Positions 22,036 to 32,297 are shown, counted from the first letter of the stretch. The stretch: DNA of 64,000 nucleotides from Bradyrhizobium diazoefficiens (GCF_016599855.1 NZ_CP067041.1:1-64000); one strand, 5' to 3'. Numbers and translations: made by a program. The notes: a model not told the origin generated them from the sequence alone.

Positions 22036-22073
22036 CTATCGCGATGACCAAAGCAGCCTGCCACAACCCCGGT

Positions 22074-22099
22074 GTCGTCCTGGCTTTCGCCAGGACGAC
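22074..22099. terminator. GTCGTCCTGG hairpin between convergent genes
   Basis: A perfect 10-base stem, GTCGTCCTGG and CCAGGACGAC with loop CTTTCG, lies between the stops of the SulP gene (22035) and gabD (22109). It has no T-run, so it may be a bidirectional 3' end structure rather than a classical terminator. Confidence 0.5.
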
Positions 22100-22108
22100 C
22101 AAGGGCCC

Positions 22109-23602
22109 TCACACCCCCGCCATCATCACGTATTTGATTTCGACATATTCTTCCATGCCGTGACGCGAGCCTTCGCGGCCGAGGCCGCTTTCCTTGACGC
22201 CGCCGAAGGGCGCGACTTCTGTCGTGATCAGGCCGGTGTTGACGCCGACCATGCCGGATTCCAGTGCTTCGGCGACGCGCCAGACGCGGCCGAGATCGCG
22301 GGAATAGAAGTAGGACGCGAGGCCAAACGGTGAGGCGTTGCACATCGCGATGACGTCGGCCTCGTCCTTGAAGCGGATCACCGGCGCGAGCGGGCCGAAG
22401 GTTTCCTCCTGCGACACCAGCGAGTCCGGCTTGACGTCGGCGAGCACGGTCGGCTCGAAGAACGAACGTCCGAGCTCGCTGCGCTTGCCGCCGGTCACGA
22501 TCTTGGCGCCGCGCTTGACCGCATCCGTGATGTGGCGCTCGACCTTGTCAACCGCCTTCAAATTGATCAGCGGGCCCTGGGTGACGCCGGGCTCGGTGCC
22601 GTCGCCGATCTTCATCGCAGCGACCTTCGCCGAGAGCTTCTTGACGAATTCGTCGTAGATCTTGTCCTGGGCGTAGAGGCGGTTGGCGCAGACGCAGGTC
22701 TGGCCCATGTTGCGGTATTTCGAGACGATCGCGCCCTCGACCGCGGCGTCGATGTCGGCGTCGTCGAACACCACGAAGGGCGCATTGCCGCCGAGTTCAA
22801 GGCCGAGTCGCTTCACGCCGACGGAAGCTTGCTGGTAGAGGATCTTGCCGACCGCAGTCGATCCGGTGAACCCGACGAAGCGCACCGCCGGATGCTCGCA
22901 CAGCACCTTGCCGATCGGCGGCGCATCGCCGGTGATGATGTTGAGCACGCCCTTGGGGATGCCGGCCTTTTCGGCGAGCACGGCCAGCGCCAGGGCCGAG
23001 AGCGGCGTCTCGTTGGCGGGTTTCAGCACCACGGTGCAGCCGGCGGCGAGCGCCGGCGAGACCTTGCGCGTGATCATCGAGTTCGGAAAATTCCACGGCG
23101 TGATGGCGCCGCAGACGCCGATCGGCTGCTTGATCGCCAGCAGCCGCGCATCGCTCCGCTGCGTCGGGATGGTCTCGCCATAGACGCGGCGGGCCTCCTC
23201 GGCGAAGAACTCGACATAGGCGGCGCCGATGTCGATCTCGCCGAGCGCTTCGGACAGCGGCTTGCCCTGCTCCGAGGTGAGGATCAGCGCGAGGTCCTCG
23301 CGGTTGCCGATGATCAGCTCGAACCATTTGCGGAGGATGTTGGAGCGCTGCTTGGCCGTGTGCCTGGCCCAGACCGGGAAGGCGCGCTGCGCAGCTTCAA
23401 CCGCCCTGGTAGTCTCGTCCGCGCCGAGCTGCGGGACTTTTGCGATCTCGACACCGGTCGCGGGATTGTTCACGGCAAAGACCGGCGTGCCGACCCAGGC
23501 GCCGTCGATGTAGCAGGCCTCCTTCAAGAGCGACGGGTCCTTCAACCTGTCACGCAAATTGGCGGTGGCGTGCTGGGCGCGGGCAGCGGCGGTCGGGGTC
23601 AT
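22109..23602 (-). CDS. gabD: NAD(P)-dependent succinate-semialdehyde dehydrogenase
   Basis: Oxidises succinic semialdehyde to succinate, the last step of the GABA shunt. The 497-residue aldehyde dehydrogenase has the GabD-like text LGEIDIGAAYVEFFAEEARR, the glutamate motif LELGGNAPFVVF, the catalytic cysteine in GQTCVCANRLY, and FGPLAPVIRF near the C-terminus. The ATG at 23602 is preceded by AAGGAG at about 8 bases. No gabT is adjacent. GabD is the best match, but glutarate-semialdehyde dehydrogenase is a close alternative. Confidence 0.88.
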   Translation of the reverse strand: MTPTAAARAQHATANLRDRLKDPSLLKEACYIDGAWVGTPVFAVNNPATGVEIAKVPQLGADETTRAVEAAQRAFPVWARHTAKQRSNILRKWFELIIGNREDLALILTSEQGKPLSEALGEIDIGAAYVEFFAEEARRVYGETIPTQRSDARLLAIKQPIGVCGAITPWNFPNSMITRKVSPALAAGCTVVLKPANETPLSALALAVLAEKAGIPKGVLNIITGDAPPIGKVLCEHPAVRFVGFTGSTAVGKILYQQASVGVKRLGLELGGNAPFVVFDDADIDAAVEGAIVSKYRNMGQTCVCANRLYAQDKIYDEFVKKLSAKVAAMKIGDGTEPGVTQGPLINLKAVDKVERHITDAVKRGAKIVTGGKRSELGRSFFEPTVLADVKPDSLVSQEETFGPLAPVIRFKDEADVIAMCNASPFGLASYFYSRDLGRVWRVAEALESGMVGVNTGLITTEVAPFGGVKESGLGREGSRHGMEEYVEIKYVMMAGV

Positions 23603-23714
23603 GGCGTTGCTCCTTCAAGCGCGATCGGATCGGTCCGGAATATAAGGAGAGACGGTGCGCAATGCACCGCCCCGCAACGCACATCTGATCGGAATTAAAC
23701 CAGGAGCGAAGTGG

Positions 23715-24035
23715 CTACGCCGCGCCGCTCAGATAGGTCTCGCGCCGGCCGATCATGCGCTCGGCAGCCGCCTTGGCGTCGGCCTTCGAGGAGGTCGCAC
23801 AGGTCCGGTATTCGAGATCTGGCACATCCGAGGTGTCGCGGCGGCCGAACCAGGATTTCGAGCCGACCGGCAGCAACGCCAGCGACTGCGCTAGATTGTC
23901 GACCGCGCCGAAGGAATAGAGCGCGCCGGTGCCCGCAATCCGGACCTCGTAGATGCCGGGCGAGATCGGCGCTTCCAGATTGTCGCCCCGTCCAGGACGA
24001 GGATAGCGCTTCCATTCGCTCCAGGTCGAAATCAT
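23715..24035 (-). CDS. Small conserved-looking protein, possible degenerate GIY-YIG fold
   Basis: 106 residues, with GGGGGA about 8 bases before the ATG at 24035, which supports translation. The segment SPGIYEVRIAGTGALYSFG followed by AVDNLAQSL resembles the start of a GIY-YIG nuclease domain (GIY, then YxxG for YIG), and the C-terminal half (SSKADAKAAAERMIGRRETY) could be the terminal helix. The catalytic Arg expected in the first helix is not evident. No metal-site Glu can be assigned. Function is unknown. Confidence 0.6.
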   Translation of the reverse strand: MISTWSEWKRYPRPGRGDNLEAPISPGIYEVRIAGTGALYSFGAVDNLAQSLALLPVGSKSWFGRRDTSDVPDLEYRTCATSSKADAKAAAERMIGRRETYLSGAA

Positions 24036-24373
24036 CTCAGGTCCCCCTCGCGGCCGGTGGGAAGCCGCAAATTTGTATCAACCTCTAACATCGGCGGCCG
24101 ACGGGGCCGAATGCTGAACGTCGCAACGCACAAAATGTTTCAGGTACTTCAAGCACGGAAAACATCGCGAAAATGTCCATCTACGGTGAGTTTGGACCAT
24201 ACACTGCAGATTGTGACGACATGTTCCAGTCGGCCGCCCTGTGGTCCTGCGAGCGTCGCAGCCCGTCAAGTCACGACATCGCGACCGCCGCCGCGGTTGA
24301 GATGCTTGCCGCACGCGACCGGCGGGAGGACAATCTATTACTTCCAACAATAATCAAACCGGAGGAAACGCGG
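24036..24373. other. Divergent intergenic region, 338 bases, no gene seen
   Basis: Lies between the small minus-strand gene and the plus-strand serine hydrolase gene. The hydrolase frame stays open back to 24173, but the added residues have no family character and the ribosome site lies at 24360. A CGGCGGCCGACGGGGCCG block at 24090-24107 is the most GC-rich part. No hairpin of note and no RNA gene was recognised. Confidence 0.5.
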
Positions 24374-25567
24374 ATGCAAGGCAAAGCTGACATCGACGAA
24401 ATGCTGCGCAAGGCAAGCGACGCCAAGGAAATTCCCGGCGTCGTTGCGATCGCCGCCAGCGGTAACGACGTGCTGTATCAGGGCGCATTCGGCAAGCGCG
24501 ACCTATCCAAGCCCGATGCGATGACTGATGATAGCGTGTTCTGGATCGCCTCGATGACGAAGGCAGTGACAAGTGCCGGCGCGATGCAGCTGGTCGAGCA
24601 GGGCAAGCTCTCGCTCGATGCGCCGATCGGATCGCTGCTGCCTGACCTCGCCAATCCGCAAGTGCTCGAAGGTTTTGATACCAACGGCGAACCAAAACTG
24701 CGACCGGCGAAGGGCGCGATCACGCTGCGCCACCTCATGACCCACACTGCCGGTTTTGCCTACAACGTGTGGAACGGCGATTGCGCGCAATATCTGGAGA
24801 AGACCGGAACCCCGAACATCTTCTCCTGCCAAAACGTCGCGCTGAAGACGCCGATCATGTCCGACCCCGGCACGCGCTGGGAATATGGCATCAACATCGA
24901 CTTCGTCGGCAAGGCGGTGGAAGCCGCGAGCGGCAAGCGTCTCGATGCCTATCTGCGCGACCACATGTTCACGCCGCTCGGCATGAACGACACCGCCTTC
25001 AAGATCACCGACAACATGCGCCAGCGGCTGGTTGCCACGCATGCACGCGGCGAAGATGGATCGCTGGCGCCGATCCCGTTCGAGATCGAACAGAACCCGG
25101 AATTCCACATGGGCGGGGGCGGCCTTTACAGCACTGCCGGCGACTACATCAAGTTCACCCAGATGATCCTCAATAAGGGCCGGGGCAATGGCAACCAACT
25201 GCTGAAGCCGGAGACGGTCGCGCTGATGGGCCAGAACCATATCGGCGATCTCACCATCGGCAAGATGACAACGGTGGCACCCATGTACACCAACGACGTC
25301 GATCTCTTCCCCGATATCGTGAAGAAGTGGGGACTCTCCTTTCTGATCAATACCGCCAAGACGCCGGAAGGCCGCAGCCCCGGCAGTCTCGCCTGGGCTG
25401 GTCTTGCCAATACGTATTTCTGGATCGACCCGGCGCGTGACGTTGCCGGCGTCATCCTGATGCAGGTGTTGCCGTTCGTCGACGGCAAATGCATAGAGGC
25501 CTTCGCCGGCTTCGAGCGCGGCGTCTATGCCGGGCTCGATGCAGGAAGCAGCCAGAGAGCGGCCTAA
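24374..25567 (+). CDS. Serine hydrolase of the beta-lactamase/class C family
   Basis: A 397-residue class C-like hydrolase. The strong ribosome site GGAGGA at 24361 precedes the ATG at 24374, so I trimmed the frame, which is open from 24173. The nucleophile motif is FWIASMTKAVTSAGAMQLVE (S-x-x-K), followed by LRHLMTHTAGFAYNVWNG, WEYGINIDFVGKAVEAASG and HMGGGGLYSTAGDYIKFTQM. There is no signal peptide, so it is probably cytoplasmic and more like an esterase than a beta-lactamase. It differs clearly from the hydrolase at 14534-15958, which has an N-terminal hydrophobic anchor. Confidence 0.88.
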   Translation: MQGKADIDEMLRKASDAKEIPGVVAIAASGNDVLYQGAFGKRDLSKPDAMTDDSVFWIASMTKAVTSAGAMQLVEQGKLSLDAPIGSLLPDLANPQVLEGFDTNGEPKLRPAKGAITLRHLMTHTAGFAYNVWNGDCAQYLEKTGTPNIFSCQNVALKTPIMSDPGTRWEYGINIDFVGKAVEAASGKRLDAYLRDHMFTPLGMNDTAFKITDNMRQRLVATHARGEDGSLAPIPFEIEQNPEFHMGGGGLYSTAGDYIKFTQMILNKGRGNGNQLLKPETVALMGQNHIGDLTIGKMTTVAPMYTNDVDLFPDIVKKWGLSFLINTAKTPEGRSPGSLAWAGLANTYFWIDPARDVAGVILMQVLPFVDGKCIEAFAGFERGVYAGLDAGSSQRAA

Positions 25568-25683
25568 CCCCTTAGTATGATGCGCGGCTCGTCGCGCGTG
25601 CTGCGAGCTGGATGTACCCTCGTGCTCCGAAGCCCTGCCACTCGGGGCACGAGGCAAGAATGACCAAGCTGGAGGACGCGACC

Positions 25684-27378
25684 ATGGCAGACAAGGCCGA
25701 CAGTTACGTTTGTGGCATCTCGGACACGCCGCTGCTCGGCGACACCATCGGTCGCAGTCTCGACCACGCGGTTCGGCGCTGGGGCGATCGCGAGGCGCTG
25801 GTCTCGCCCAGCCACGGCGTGCGGTGGACCTGGACGGAATTTTCGGAGCGGGTCGACGCGCTCGCCGCAGGCTTTCTCGCGCTGGGCCTCCAGCGCGGTG
25901 AGCGGATTGGCATCTGGTCGCTGAATCGGCCGGAATGGACGCTGACCCAGTTCGCCGCCGCCAAAGCCGGCCTGATCCTGGTGACGATCAATCCCGCCTA
26001 TCGGCTCAGCGAGCTGGAGTTCGCGCTGAAGAAAGTCGGCTGCGCGGCGATCGTCACCGCGACGGCGTTCAAGACCAGCCAATACATGGAGATGCTCAAC
26101 ACGCTGTTGCCGGAGCTGGCAAGCGCCAGACCCGAACAGTTGCAGGCGGCACGGCTGCCATCCTTACGCATCGTCATCCAGATCGGCGGTCCGGCCGCGC
26201 CCGGCACGATTCCCTTCGAGGACGTCGCGCGCATGGGCGGAGCGGAGCACCGCGAGCAGCTCGCTGCGCTCGGTGCGGCGCTGCAGTTCGACGATCCCGT
26301 CAACATCCAGTTTACCAGCGGCACGACAGGTTCGCCAAAAGGCGTGACGCTGACCCACCACAACATCCTCAACAACGGCTACTTCACGGGACGCGCGATG
26401 CGCCTGACCGAACAGGATCGCATCTGCATCCCGGTGCCGCTCTATCATTGCTTCGGCATGGTGATGGGCAATCTCGCATCCGTCACGCTCGGTGCGACCA
26501 TGGTCTATCCCGGCGAAGGTTTTGATCCGCTAGCAACGTTGCGCGCGGTCGAGCAGGAGAAATGCACCACGCGGTACGGTGTGCCGACCATGTTCATCGC
26601 CGAGCTCGATCATCCCGAATTCAAGACGTTCAACCTGAAATCACTGCGCACCGGCATCATGGCCGGCGCGCCCTGCCCGATCGAGGTGATGAAGCGCGTC
26701 AACACCGAGATGAACATGCGCGAGGTCACCATCGCCTATGGCATGACCGAGACCAGCCCGGTCAGCTTCCAGAGCGCGACGGACGACCCGCTCGAGCGGC
26801 GCGTCTCGACCGTCGGACGGATTCATCCGCATGTCGAAGTGAAGGTCGTCGATCTCGAAGGCCGGATCGTCAAGCGCGGCGAACGTGGCGAGCTCTGCAC
26901 CCGCGGCTACAGCGTCATGCTGGGCTATTGGGAGGAAAAGGAAAAGACCGGCGAGGTGCTCGACGCCAATGGCTGGATGCACACCGGCGATCTCGCCACC
27001 ATCGATGACGAAGGGTATTGCAACATTGTCGGCCGCATCAAGGATCTGGTGATCCGCGGCGGCGAGAACCTCTATCCGCGCGAGATCGAGGAGTTTTTGT
27101 ATCGTCACCCCAAGATTCAGGACGTGCAGATTTTTGGTGTGGCCGACGCCCGCTATGGCGAAGAGCTCTGCGCCTGGATCCGCGTCAGGTCAGGCGAGAC
27201 GCTGACCGCAGAGGAGGTGCGCGCCTTCTGCGAAGGCCAGATCGCCCACAACAAGATCCCGCGCTATGTGGAATTCGTCGACGAATTTCCGATGACCGTG
27301 ACCGGCAAGATCCAGAAATTCGTGATGCGCGAGGCGGTGGAGCAGCGGCTGGGGCTGAAGGCTGCGAAGACGGCGTGA
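25684..27378 (+). CDS. Fatty-acyl-CoA ligase (AMP-binding enzyme)
   Basis: Activates a carboxylic acid as acyl-AMP, then transfers it to CoA. The 564-residue product has the P-loop-like motif [20 protein letters not shown] near 223, the [14 protein letters not shown] motif near 350, the [15 protein letters not shown] and [15 protein letters not shown] motifs near 425-450, [20 protein letters not shown], and the catalytic lysine region [13 protein letters not shown] at the C-terminus. The frame opens at 25612, but CTGGAGGACG just before the ATG at 25684 favours MADKADSYV as start. It resembles medium/long-chain FadD or 3-methylmercaptopropionyl-CoA ligase types; the substrate is not determined. 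Confidence 0.9.
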   Translation: MADKADSYVCGISDTPLLGDTIGRSLDHAVRRWGDREALVSPSHGVRWTWTEFSERVDALAAGFLALGLQRGERIGIWSLNRPEWTLTQFAAAKAGLILVTINPAYRLSELEFALKKVGCAAIVTATAFKTSQYMEMLNTLLPELASARPEQLQAARLPSLRIVIQIGGPAAPGTIPFEDVARMGGAEHREQLAALGAALQFDDPVNIQFTSGTTGSPKGVTLTHHNILNNGYFTGRAMRLTEQDRICIPVPLYHCFGMVMGNLASVTLGATMVYPGEGFDPLATLRAVEQEKCTTRYGVPTMFIAELDHPEFKTFNLKSLRTGIMAGAPCPIEVMKRVNTEMNMREVTIAYGMTETSPVSFQSATDDPLERRVSTVGRIHPHVEVKVVDLEGRIVKRGERGELCTRGYSVMLGYWEEKEKTGEVLDANGWMHTGDLATIDDEGYCNIVGRIKDLVIRGGENLYPREIEEFLYRHPKIQDVQIFGVADARYGEELCAWIRVRSGETLTAEEVRAFCEGQIAHNKIPRYVEFVDEFPMTVTGKIQKFVMREAVEQRLGLKAAKTA

Positions 27379-27423
27379 GGGGGCTTTCGTTGTTGTCGAT
27401 CGCAATTCTCACCACACGAAGAC

Positions 27424-27528
27424 TGTCATTCCGCGCGAAAGCCGGGAATCCAGTACGCTGCGGCTTCTCCGTATCCCGCTAACGCCTCTGGAATACTGGG
27501 TAGCCCGGTCAAGCCGGGCGACGACAGC
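27424..27528. repeat. Family C repeat, copy 3, inverted orientation
   Basis: Lies between the convergent acyl-CoA ligase and kinase genes. It reads CTGTCATTCCGCGCGAAAGC, GGGAATCCAGTAC, and ends CCCGGTCAAGCCGGGCGACG then ACAGC, which is the reverse complement order of the copies at 17271 and 19461. Confidence 0.85.
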
Positions 27529-27568
27529 GGAGAGTGAGGCTCGCAATGACGAGGAAGAGCGCGCGCCC

Positions 27569-28570
27569 CTAAACCGTCAGCCCGCGTTGCCGGGCCAATT
27601 CCTTCAGCGACACCTGCGGCCGCGCACCGATGTGCTGGATCACTTCGGCAGCGGCAAGCGCACCGAGCTCGCCGCACTGCTTGTGCGAGAGATCGCGCGA
27701 GAGGCCGTACAGGAAGCCGGCGGCGAAGAGATCGCCGGCGCCGGTGGTGTCGACCAGCTGCTTGATCGGTGAGGCCGGCGCTGCGACGGCGTCAGTCGGC
27801 GTCACCACCACGCAGCCCCTCTCGCTGCGGGTGACCACGCCAAGCTTGACGTCGTTGCGCAGCTGCTTCAGCGCGGTGTCGAAATCGGAGGTCTCGTAGA
27901 GCGAGTGCAGCTCAGCCTCGTTGGCGAACACGATGTCGGCGGTGCCGCCCCGCATCAGCGCCAAGAATTCGTCGCGATAGCGGTCGACGCAGAAGGAGTC
28001 CGACAGCGTCAGCGCCACCCTGCGGCCCGCCTCGTGCGCAATCCTGGCCGCCTTGACGAAGGCTTCCTTCGCGCCCGGTGGATCCCAGAGATAGCCTTCG
28101 AGATAGACGATCTTGGCGGCCGCAATCTCGGCCGGGTCGATGTCGGCGGGCGACAAATCCTGGGCAGCGCCGAGATAGGTGTTCATGGTGCGCTCGCCGT
28201 CACCCGTGACCAGGATATAAGAGCAGCCGGTCGCAGGGCCGTCCTTCGCGCCAGGCGTGTTGAAGCCGACGCCGGCGGCGCGGATGTCGTGGACATAGAG
28301 CTTGCCGATCTGGTCGTCCTTGACCTTGCCGACATAGGCGGCGCGGGCACCTAAGCTGCCGATGCCGACGATGGTGTTGGCGGCCGAGCCACCCGAGACC
28401 TCGGTCGCCGGACCCATGTCATTGTAAATGGCGGCGGCCCTCGCCTCATCGATGAGCGACATGCTGCCCTTGGTCATGCCGTGCTTGGCGAGAAAAGCCT
28501 CGTCGGTCCGGACCAGCACGTCGAACAGCGCGTTGCCGATGCCGAGAACGTCATATTTCACGTCAGCCAT
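27569..28570 (-). CDS. PfkB-family carbohydrate/adenosine kinase
   Basis: A 333-residue ribokinase-fold enzyme. It begins DVLGIGNALFDVLVRTDEAF, carries the N-terminal GGSAANTIVGIGSLGARAAY signature near 60-80 and the C-terminal PfkB motif DTTGAGDLFAAGFLYGL near 285, whose Asp is the catalytic base. In Rhizobiales this subfamily is annotated as adenosine kinase. It is divergent from murJ, with 124 bases between starts. The kinase call is firm; the nucleoside substrate is inferred. Confidence 0.9.
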   Translation of the reverse strand: MADVKYDVLGIGNALFDVLVRTDEAFLAKHGMTKGSMSLIDEARAAAIYNDMGPATEVSGGSAANTIVGIGSLGARAAYVGKVKDDQIGKLYVHDIRAAGVGFNTPGAKDGPATGCSYILVTGDGERTMNTYLGAAQDLSPADIDPAEIAAAKIVYLEGYLWDPPGAKEAFVKAARIAHEAGRRVALTLSDSFCVDRYRDEFLALMRGGTADIVFANEAELHSLYETSDFDTALKQLRNDVKLGVVTRSERGCVVVTPTDAVAAPASPIKQLVDTTGAGDLFAAGFLYGLSRDLSHKQCGELGALAAAEVIQHIGARPQVSLKELARQRGLTV

Positions 28571-28694
28571 TCACCTTGATCCTGTTTGCCGGATTGCGAA
28601 CTCTGAGGAAATCCGCTTCCTGTCGGCCTGAAAACTGGCTCGCGGCCTATCACGACCGGCCCTTCGCGGGCAAGCAACGGTATTATGAACGGCA

Positions 28695-30227
28695 ATGATC
28701 CGCTCCTTCCTGACCGTCTCGACGGGAACACTGGGCTCGCGGCTCTTGGGCTTCGCCCGAGATTCCCTGATCGCGGCGCTGCTCGGCACCGGCGCCGTGG
28801 CGGACGCGTTTCTGGCGGCCTTCCAGCTCGTCAACGTTGTGCGGCGCCTGCTCAGCGAAGGAGCGCTCAATGCGGCGCTGATCCCGGCCTGGCTGCGCGT
28901 CCGTGACCGCGATGGCAAGGACGCTGCCGCGGCATTCGCGGGACGCGTACTCGGCACGGTCAGTGTGGCGCTGATCGCGATCTCCATCGTCATTGCGCTG
29001 CTGATGCCGCTGATCATCACAATTATCGCGCCGGGCTTCGTCGGCAGCAGTACACTCGATCTCGCCGTGCAGAATGCGCGGCTGATGCTGCCGTACCTCG
29101 CCTTCGCCGGACCTGTCACGGTGCTGATGGGATTGCTGAACGCGCAAGGGCGATTTGCGCTCACGGCATTCTCGCCGTTGCTGTTCAACATCGCTTTGAT
29201 TGCGACAATCGCGATGCTACTCGTCTGGCATGCCGATGCGGGCCTCGCTGCCTGGATGCTGGCGGCGGCCGTCGGCATTGCCGGCCTGCTGCAGCTCGTG
29301 ATGCTGCTGTCGCAGCGAAGTGCGCGTCTCGCGATTCCGTTGCGCATCAGCCTCGACAAGGAGATGCGCGGCTTCTTCGCCAAAGCAATCCCCGGCATGG
29401 TCACAAGCTCCGGGCCGCAATGGCTGATGGTGGCGGGCGCAATCATTGCCTCGGCCACGCCGTCGGCCGTCTCCTGGCTCTACTTCGCCAACCGCCTGAT
29501 CGAGCTGCCGCTCGGCATTGTCGGCGTTGCCATGGGCACGGTGCTGGTGCCGGAGCTGACGCGCGCGGTGGGAAGCGGTGAACGTGACGCGGTGGCACAT
29601 GCGGAATCGCGCGCGCTGGAACTCGCGGCCGGCCTCGCGCTGCCCGCGACGCTTGGCCTTGCCGTACTGGCCGAACCGATCGTGCGACTGTTGTTCGAAC
29701 ATGGCGCGTTCGGCGCGGCGGACAGCGCGGCGACCGCACGCGCGCTGATGTGGCTGGCGCTCGGCTTGCCGGCGCATGTGCTGATCAAGGCGCTGTCGCC
29801 CGCCTTCTATGCCCGCAGCGACACGATGACGCCGCTGATCGCAACGGCCAAAGGTTTTGTGGTCGCGATCGCACTCGCTGTCCTGCTCGGGCACTTCTTC
29901 GGCGCAAGTGGGATCGCCGCGAGCATCGCGGCCGGCGCCTGGAGCAGCGCTTTCGTGCTGCTCCGCAAGAGCACCAGCGAATTCGGCTTCTCGGTCGACG
30001 CCGCCGCCCGCAAGCGGCTGCCGCGGATCGGGCTCGCCGCAGCTGCCATGGGCGCCCTGCTCTGGCTGACGACAGGCCTGATGCCGGTCGAGGCCCATGG
30101 TCTGATCCGCTTCATCATCCTGGGCTTGCAGATCGGGGCGGGCATCGCCGTCTATGGCGTGCTCCTGCAAATCCTCGGCGCAGCTTCCTGGCGTGAGGCG
30201 GTTAACGCGCTGAAGCGGCCCGCCTGA
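28695..30227 (+). CDS. murJ: Lipid II flippase MurJ
   Basis: Moves the undecaprenyl-linked peptidoglycan precursor across the inner membrane. The 510-residue protein has about 14 hydrophobic segments and the family N-terminus SFLTVSTGTLGSRLLGFARD, with AFQLVNVVRRLLSEGALNAA near 42-60 and the essential Arg-rich loops. PQWLMVAGAIIASATPSAVS and later YFANRLIELPLGIVGVAMGT are also family-like. ATG at 28695. trpS follows 69 bases downstream on the same strand. Confidence 0.95.
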   Translation: MIRSFLTVSTGTLGSRLLGFARDSLIAALLGTGAVADAFLAAFQLVNVVRRLLSEGALNAALIPAWLRVRDRDGKDAAAAFAGRVLGTVSVALIAISIVIALLMPLIITIIAPGFVGSSTLDLAVQNARLMLPYLAFAGPVTVLMGLLNAQGRFALTAFSPLLFNIALIATIAMLLVWHADAGLAAWMLAAAVGIAGLLQLVMLLSQRSARLAIPLRISLDKEMRGFFAKAIPGMVTSSGPQWLMVAGAIIASATPSAVSWLYFANRLIELPLGIVGVAMGTVLVPELTRAVGSGERDAVAHAESRALELAAGLALPATLGLAVLAEPIVRLLFEHGAFGAADSAATARALMWLALGLPAHVLIKALSPAFYARSDTMTPLIATAKGFVVAIALAVLLGHFFGASGIAASIAAGAWSSAFVLLRKSTSEFGFSVDAAARKRLPRIGLAAAAMGALLWLTTGLMPVEAHGLIRFIILGLQIGAGIAVYGVLLQILGAASWREAVNALKRPA

Positions 30228-30296
30228 CGAATTGCTCTTGACGATGCGGCGCCGCTGTTGGAAACGACGGCCGGCGACCTCTCAGGAAAACTGACC

Positions 30297-31349
30297 ATGC
30301 CATTCGTTGAACGGGTTTTTTCGGGCGTCCAGCCGACGGGCAATCTGCACCTCGGCAACTACCTCGGCGCGATCGTCAACTTCGTGAAGATGCAGGAAAC
30401 CCACAACTGCATCTATTGCGTTGTCGACATGCACGCGATCACCCAAGGCATGGACGTCTGGGGCGGCCCGGCCGAGCTCGCGCGCAACACCCGCGAAGTG
30501 ACGGCGGCGTTCATCGCTGCCGGCATCGATCCGAAGAAGCACATCGTGTTCAACCAGAGCCAGGTCGCGGGCCATGCCGAACTCTCCTGGATCTTCAACT
30601 GCGTCGCGCGCATGGGCTGGCTCGGCCGCATGACCCAATTCAAGGAGAAGGCCGGCAAGGATCGCGAGAACGCCTCGGTCGGGCTGTTCGACTATCCCGT
30701 GCTGATGGCCGCCGACATTCTGCTTTACCGCGCCACCCACGTTCCAGTCGGCGAGGACCAGAAGCAGCATCTCGAGCTCTCGCGCGACATCGCGCAGAAG
30801 TTCAACAATGATTTCGGCGATTCCATTCGCGCGCAGGGCTTCAATGACGGCCTGTTCTTCCCGCTGCCGGAACCCTTTATCACGGGTCCTGCGACGCGCG
30901 TGATGTCCTTACGCGACGGCACCAAGAAGATGTCGAAGTCGGACGCCTCCGACAATTCGCGCATCAACCTGACCGACGACGCCGACACCATCGCGCAGAA
31001 GATCCGCAAGGCGAAGACCGATCCGGAGCCGCTGCCGAGCGAAGAGAAGGGCCTGGAAGCGCGCCCCGAGGCCGACAATCTCGTCGGCATTTTCGCAGCG
31101 CTCTCTAACCGCTCCAAGGCCAGCGTGCTCAGCGAATTCGGCGGCGGCCAGTTCTCCAGCTTCAAGAACGCGCTGGCCGAGCTGTGCGTGACCAAGCTCG
31201 CGCCGATCGCCGGCGAAATGAAGCGCCTGGTTGCCGATCCCGGCCATATCGACACCATCCTGAACGATGGTTCCGACCGGGCCCGCGCCATCGCCGAAGA
31301 GACCATGAACCTCTCCAAGGACATCGTCGGCTTCATCCGCCGGCGCTAG
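30297..31349 (+). CDS. trpS: Tryptophanyl-tRNA synthetase
   Basis: Charges tRNA-Trp. The 350-residue class I synthetase begins [20 protein letters not shown], with the HIGH-type motif as HLGN, and has the KMSKS motif in [15 protein letters not shown] near 222. I chose the ATG at 30297, preceded by AGGAAAA, over the upstream frame opening at 30258. It probably shares a transcript with murJ (69-base gap). Confidence 0.96.
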   Translation: MPFVERVFSGVQPTGNLHLGNYLGAIVNFVKMQETHNCIYCVVDMHAITQGMDVWGGPAELARNTREVTAAFIAAGIDPKKHIVFNQSQVAGHAELSWIFNCVARMGWLGRMTQFKEKAGKDRENASVGLFDYPVLMAADILLYRATHVPVGEDQKQHLELSRDIAQKFNNDFGDSIRAQGFNDGLFFPLPEPFITGPATRVMSLRDGTKKMSKSDASDNSRINLTDDADTIAQKIRKAKTDPEPLPSEEKGLEARPEADNLVGIFAALSNRSKASVLSEFGGGQFSSFKNALAELCVTKLAPIAGEMKRLVADPGHIDTILNDGSDRARAIAEETMNLSKDIVGFIRRR

Positions 31350-31368
31350 GAACTGCGGACGTCCGGCG

Positions 31369-31404
31369 GCTGCTTACCCTCCCCCTCCACGGATGGTAAG
31401 CAGC
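31369..31404 (+). terminator. Hairpin after trpS
   Basis: A perfect 10-base inverted repeat GCTGCTTACC and GGTAAGCAGC encloses a 16-base C-rich loop, 20 bases after the trpS stop. No T-run follows, so a terminator role is possible but not proven. Confidence 0.5.
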
Positions 31405-31526
31405 ACCTAACTGGCTGATATAACAGCGAAACGCCTCCCCAGGCCCTTGATCGTGCGTTCCTCGTCGCCATCTGCTAGGGAAGAGAGCACGCGCCGGCCT
31501 TGAACCGGCGACGTCTGGAGAAAGCC

Positions 31527-32096
31527 ATGTTCATTCAAACCGAAGCCACCCCCAATCCCGCCACGCTGAAATTCATTCCCGGCCGCGTCGTTTCCGACGG
31601 CAGCCCGATGGAGTTTTCGAGCCGCGAAGCCGCAACGCGCTCGCCGCTCGCGGAAAAACTGTTCGACGTGCCCGGCGTCACCGGCGTGTTCTATGGATCG
31701 GACTTCATCACCGTGACCAAGGCCGACGGGGAATGGCAGCAGCTCAAGCCCGCGATCCTCGGCGCCATCATGGAGCACTACATGTCCGGCGCGCCGCTGC
31801 TCGCCGATGGCGCGGCGCAAAGCGATGGCGATCTCGATGACGAGGACGAGTTCTTCGACGAGGCCGATGCCGAGACGGTCGACATGATCAAGGACCTGAT
31901 CGAGACCCGCGTGCGGCCCGCCGTCGCCAATGACGGCGGCGACATCACCTTCCGCGGCTTCAAGGACGGGATCGTCTACCTCAACATGAAGGGCGCGTGC
32001 TCCGGCTGCCCGTCATCGACCGCGACGCTCCAGCACGGGATTCAGAACCTGCTCAAGCACTTCGTGCCCGACGTGGTCGAAGTCCGGCCGATGTAG
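31527..32096 (+). CDS. Nfu-type iron-sulfur cluster scaffold protein
   Basis: Carries Fe-S clusters to apoproteins. The 189-residue protein has an N-terminal Nfu_N domain (MFIQTEATPNPATLKFIPGR, then FDVPGVTGVFYGSDFITVTK) and a C-terminal NifU-like domain with the cluster cysteines in MKGACSGCPSSTATLQHGI (C-x-x-C). An acidic linker (DDEDEFFDEADAE) separates the two. GGAGAAAG precedes the ATG at 31527; the frame is open from 31500. It heads the block of co-directional genes ending at pnp. NifU domain proteins of this shape are widespread in Rhizobiales. Confidence 0.92.
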   Translation: MFIQTEATPNPATLKFIPGRVVSDGSPMEFSSREAATRSPLAEKLFDVPGVTGVFYGSDFITVTKADGEWQQLKPAILGAIMEHYMSGAPLLADGAAQSDGDLDDEDEFFDEADAETVDMIKDLIETRVRPAVANDGGDITFRGFKDGIVYLNMKGACSGCPSSTATLQHGIQNLLKHFVPDVVEVRPM

Positions 32097-32106
32097 GCGA
32101 GGTGTC

Positions 32107-32193
32107 GTAGGGTGGGCAAAGGCGCTCTTGCGCCGTGCCCACCATGCAAGCCGAAAGAGCAGCGGTGGACACGCTTCGCTTTGCCCACCCTAC
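32107..32193. repeat. Family A palindromic repeat, copy 2
   Basis: Starts GTAGGGTGGGCAAAG and ends CTTTGCCCACCCTAC, a perfect 15-base inverted pair, with CCGTGCCCACCATGC inside. It lies in the 201-base gap between the Nfu gene and tsaB. Compare 2822-2927. Confidence 0.88.
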
Positions 32194-32297
32194 GAAAGGC
32201 AACGATATCGGAGGCAGCGAACAGTGAGTGATGGATGGCGAACAAGCGCCCGGTCCGCTAAGCTCATCGCTATTCGCCACTCGCCATTCGCTCTTTC

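Noticed and set aside
28571..29458. 295-residue frame opposite murJ
   Set aside because: Antisense shadow of the membrane protein gene; Ser/Ala/Arg-rich and without motif.
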